64,000 nt of DNA, taken from NCBI GenBank assembly GCA_965207945.1, contig OZ242303.1, positions 496,001 to 560,000 on the forward strand, given 5' to 3'. A program made the position numbers and the translations under genes. Shown in pieces: positions 63,001 to 64,000 of this stretch. The stretch's first letter is position 1; each line of letters opens with the position of its first letter. Source of the stretch: JAAOII01 sp965207945 (GTDB lineage Bacteria; Pseudomonadota; Gammaproteobacteria; CBDBNL01; JAAOII01). The notes beneath the pieces are model-generated. The model saw only the letters and a list, made by a program, of their open reading frames with translations, did no database searches and was not told the DNA's origin.

Positions 63001-64000
63001 ACTATGAACTATCAAGAACATGGCTGGGGCATCACTGATATTGCCTATCTAATCACAGAAACTGAGCCACGTGGTTTTGGTGAAGTTACTGCCACGTATA
63101 CTACAGACCTACCCTCACGTGTTACAGTCACTCAGGTGAATGACATTGCTACTATGCATAGTGTAGAAAGTGTGACTTTTGAATTAAGTGAATTTCAAGT
63201 TAATGACGCATTTAGTACTACTGAAAACCCTGACCCTAAGATATTAACCATAACCTATGACGATCCTGATTTGAAGTTTGCAGATTTTCCAACAGTTGCT
63301 GTAAATAATGTGCTGCCTGAAAAAATTGTCGCAGGAGTGCCGGTTATCACACCTAATTCTCTTGATGCCGCTTTATTGATAGTTCCTGATACTGGCAGCG
63401 CGCCTGCAGAAGTTTCAGGATCAGATACCCGATTCATGGTTACTTTTACAACTGATTTCGACGCTCTAAATAGTGCTCAGTATACCACCATTAATACTCA
63501 AGCTGTTGGTGCAAATTATGCGGTTGTATTTGCTGGAAATAATGTTGATGCTGCTGAAAATGTGCCTGTGAATATACCAATAACAACTACTGTTAATAAC
63601 TTTGTAGTGCAGGATGCAAGTGATGCAGTATTTAAATCTGCTACCATTACTGGGGAAATATTACCCATTAATGAAAAAGAATCTGACGATTTTGTAATTG
63701 CAACAATTGATATTGAAGATTTGGATTTCGCTAGACCCTTACCTGATGCACAAAAGGAAAGCATAGTATTTACAATTGGTACTATTGAAAAAAATAGTGG
63801 TGTAAGTAATTTAGAAAATAAAATTGAGTGGTCAGCACCAACAATTAACGGTACTCCTGATGCTAGTAGTGCAACCGAAAGATCTAACACAATTACTGTA
63901 GACGAATTAGACGATACTGATGTGGGCACTTATACAGTCAATTGGATGATAACTCAAGGACTTGGTACTAATTCTCCCTTGATGGGCAGCTTCATTTTAG
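57031..64000 (+). CDS. Giant cadherin-like repeat surface lipoprotein, 5' part (open at window end)
   Basis: An uninterrupted frame from ATG 57031 reaches the last base (2323 codons). The N-terminus has a signal peptide with lipobox VVSC (Cys 31), then a Gly/Ser linker (SSSGGGGGGSAAGTGTGGGG). The rest is a long, acidic, Asp/Thr/Val-rich beta-repeat protein. Cadherin-type Ca-binding signatures are visible: VSITDVDEAPTIEE near 566-579, VPVEITDVRYAPVP near 720-733, VTVLVNDENTAPELSDF near 1023-1039 and TIDENTPVGTVLATFTVTDD near 1064-1083. Cysteine is almost absent after residue 31 apart from a small cluster near 470-555. Likely an exported adhesin or matrix protein; no secretion partner is in view, and the C-terminus is unseen. 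Confidence 0.85.
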   Translation, partial: MSNFPQKITSVIKTFSSFIVVSLIAALVVSCASSSGGGGGGSAAGTGTGGGGGDDRVSVFSHSGYTFIPVDRNITLGDAPVTVGRVLVKNAEIRKLVATEINRLIDAGNSEAEKVEADDIGDAGKPNYTIKYSFVGADADDPNYDVNSVLNRYFEITPVDPNGGIIKVRSPYSFPVSLEDIFKDVSPVMVEVEVTITNPPNGVEVEKPLSYTVRVNFPGTTDTPPNIYDAVSFDLNSKGVSGKDDPGVQDIMPNQPYTGTLSGTLSGDGDDAVALNGTGALSFTSLWVAANAEEQTDPANGKILENTFVRGDLLNTAGTDVIQIITVTLTPPSGADIPDYVYASAATPAAPVSIEDLNGDNSIADSLLKAISDADVNEHYTMINADDIQVLNASIAWSFTYTYQRDFQPNPIPEAGKVELNGTAQFKEEQAVTATIDIDEVDNALNRYGVVVKKEEQRTVFFTLLESPTEPGSCANANIYLDNQNAQVQVKAGTSFNYEDLDTEAERQHKCVLGASFDGTNHERLTAVINSSRDIAGQQAIGQDATDCRGDADESCYYASLTVSITDVDEAPTIEERSDLSIAEGKGADPKYPGLNPVLGTLAPTPDNALAIVVNDITITDTDEAADGIAKLPVNVTETKVISVFPAHGAGLFSIDKTTGNNNHFTLSVNATELDYEKFVEEDDLNAAGKAIYMVTITTQDLPNDKEGFDKVIVKTMQVPVEITDVRYAPVPVATGFTSYPNIGNRSDRTIVLLPGASMLANGLNALGAVKAVNPETDSDKGLFYAVIPVQEGDSISADVAAASALHSPNFAVVTGLGDGTTPQNLILRGLSLVDGTGFPILVRAVYQPADFNSDDPSNIQTALGGTGVNIPISIVVEAGAEEYADLDLLNSATSPTFTVRQLQGSVNEGTAGDDFTGVHPVTNDDFSVLNPGLVNVPADLDIIPHFALVKATDFDAFGTSAELKVLGINTADSALFSINSSSGAISLLEESEVVFPVFYNLVVRLANASAGDAILLSHDYAVVTVLVNDENTAPELSDFTNFPTAVNGEGSFNNETGNALNITIDENTPVGTVLATFTVTDDNDGAFTVDPLTFAAATAADDFYLGAVELTFVPVAPAEGSKERTSTATLTLVKSLSFEDFAADLVTANGATITDTIDISDEGRYELNPLKGQTQPVTVTPPEPDSVLTTSLEFNLIVRDVAEKLLIDTASVTSGSISENSNPENKVAGIAIIISNINSTDASLVYELSGNAKFDEVFDVVVDEGSSNDNVRVLQLEVVDADALENLGDGQVHTSTLTIINNTSPQDKSDQITIQVKVNDEEQDITPITLSANTFAIAETDVDGGVADRTYEITDSLFTYRATDVSKDADDFVTIGGKRSSLVSVDYSITGVSFGSSTPDVAENIDSNSPPALSLKAPLDNGSVSLVVGDTDYIEASLFGTITATLNVTGTAIGRTVPFMNGDSTFTVTVAEAADKVVSYNTTGDNAPVYGFEYTQSEYAAEIAEGEAVLATTVNSENGLDSQVLIDVDGEKYNTTSVSVPGNTVNTYFIERSVSEDIVAIGDNMHAVHTGTLVIPFTSDEDITDVTEMQILSEDASGKLEDVTNFDNYFDIKVNNTYTLDAGGNTVSEHQVLLITQKQFDVINSSGVADAVIKYNALDTIPLFKGETKDDEETTRTYYIRASQGSDNASTYALAQFYVDVEAAGLNIPAKIEELYVNEVDIALDVDLGAAADINFNVDPEAGSLAGMINENGITQNNFDDYSLFINVSNNDYTENQVGGTTVITVSVPSDGTPPTDVTNPVDGSNKEASNNQLIALRTAGGSAAPLDANTNNVVITQDAGVYETHNIDFALARNVYGTATINIEIQENDASGSEIDVNDYEFTLTVNEDAGVNTPPTITPQLTAGASVKDPEAGTLNFLLNEDLDLLAGTSGDPSEKAITIAHGDVSANDAIRSQTGVITSINVAHDDNNPETNNRNKEVFTHTPNAVTMNYQEHGWGITDIAYLITETEPRGFGEVTATYTTDLPSRVTVTQVNDIATMHSVESVTFELSEFQVNDAFSTTENPDPKILTITYDDPDLKFADFPTVAVNNVLPEKIVAGVPVITPNSLDAALLIVPDTGSAPAEVSGSDTRFMVTFTTDFDALNSAQYTTINTQAVGANYAVVFAGNNVDAAENVPVNIPITTTVNNFVVQDASDAVFKSATITGEILPINEKESDDFVIATIDIEDLDFARPLPDAQKESIVFTIGTIEKNSGVSNLENKIEWSAPTINGTPDASSATERSNTITVDELDDTDVGTYTVNWMITQGLGTNSPLMGSFIL

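Noticed and set aside
57798..63929. Many minus-strand frames across the giant lipoprotein gene
   Set aside because: Each is short, Ser/Ala/Val-rich and without a family; the plus frame is open over the whole 7 kb and has clear signal and cadherin motifs.

Overview
The window looks like a chromosomal segment of an AT-rich, probably uncultivated gammaproteobacterium. The assignment rests on gene order: dapA, a BamC-like lipoprotein and purC in a row; tig-clpP-clpX-lon; hflD-purB; an SdhE/YgfX pair; lspA-ispH; and rpmF-fabD-fabG-acpP-fabF-mltG-tmk-holB. Pal-type lipoproteins, LPS Kdo transferase (WaaA), DsbB and a DcaP-like porin show a Gram-negative envelope. No phage, integrase, transposase or CRISPR genes were seen. 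The genus cannot be named from what is visible.

Layout. 1-9.2 kb: the 5' part of murB (minus), two tandem Pal-like lipoproteins, rsmD, a glycerate 2-kinase, rplM-rpsI, rppH-recJ (minus) and a YnjB-like binding lipoprotein (minus). 9.2-13.2 kb: tRNA-His and tRNA-Arg, dapA-bamC-purC, an L-asparaginase and tRNA-Leu. 13.3-26.6 kb: tig-clpP-clpX-lon-hflD-purB, ygfX convergent with sdhE, an MBL-fold hydrolase, rplU-rpmA-obgE-proB. 26.7-31.8 kb: an unknown lipoprotein, a DcaP-like porin, ubiG, lspA, ispH, dsbB. 31.8-33.5 kb: an accessory-looking segment with a tandem REP array, an orphan membrane coiled-coil gene, a second copy of the dsbB 3' end and a 40-bp tandem repeat. 33.5-40.8 kb: a class II Fic protein overlapping yggS, then fdxA, cysI, a DUF934 gene and cysG (sulfite reduction), then pgk. 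40.8-56.7 kb: tRNA-Arg, a D,D-carboxypeptidase, lysC, lipB, the fatty-acid cluster through holB, ftsK, manC and waaA. 57.0 kb to the end: the start of a giant cadherin-like surface lipoprotein (2323 codons, still open at the window edge).

How the genes fit together. Most of the window is housekeeping: envelope and lipid synthesis (murB, dac, fab genes, mltG, lspA, waaA, manC), translation (rplM, rpsI, rplU, rpmA, rpmF, rsmD, tRNAs), proteostasis (trigger factor, ClpXP, Lon), and amino-acid, purine and sulfur metabolism. Against that background four things stand out. First, many conserved proteins carry in-frame low-complexity or tandem-repeat insertions at loops or termini, including a roughly 205-residue acidic extension on ribosomal protein S9. 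Second, a dispersed GTAG-headed REP-like palindrome family is present, with one tandem cluster. Third, the dsbB 3' end is duplicated around the cluster and the orphan gene. Fourth, the Fic gene is preceded by seven to eight copies of a 40-bp repeat that ends in a perfect 12-bp inverted repeat.
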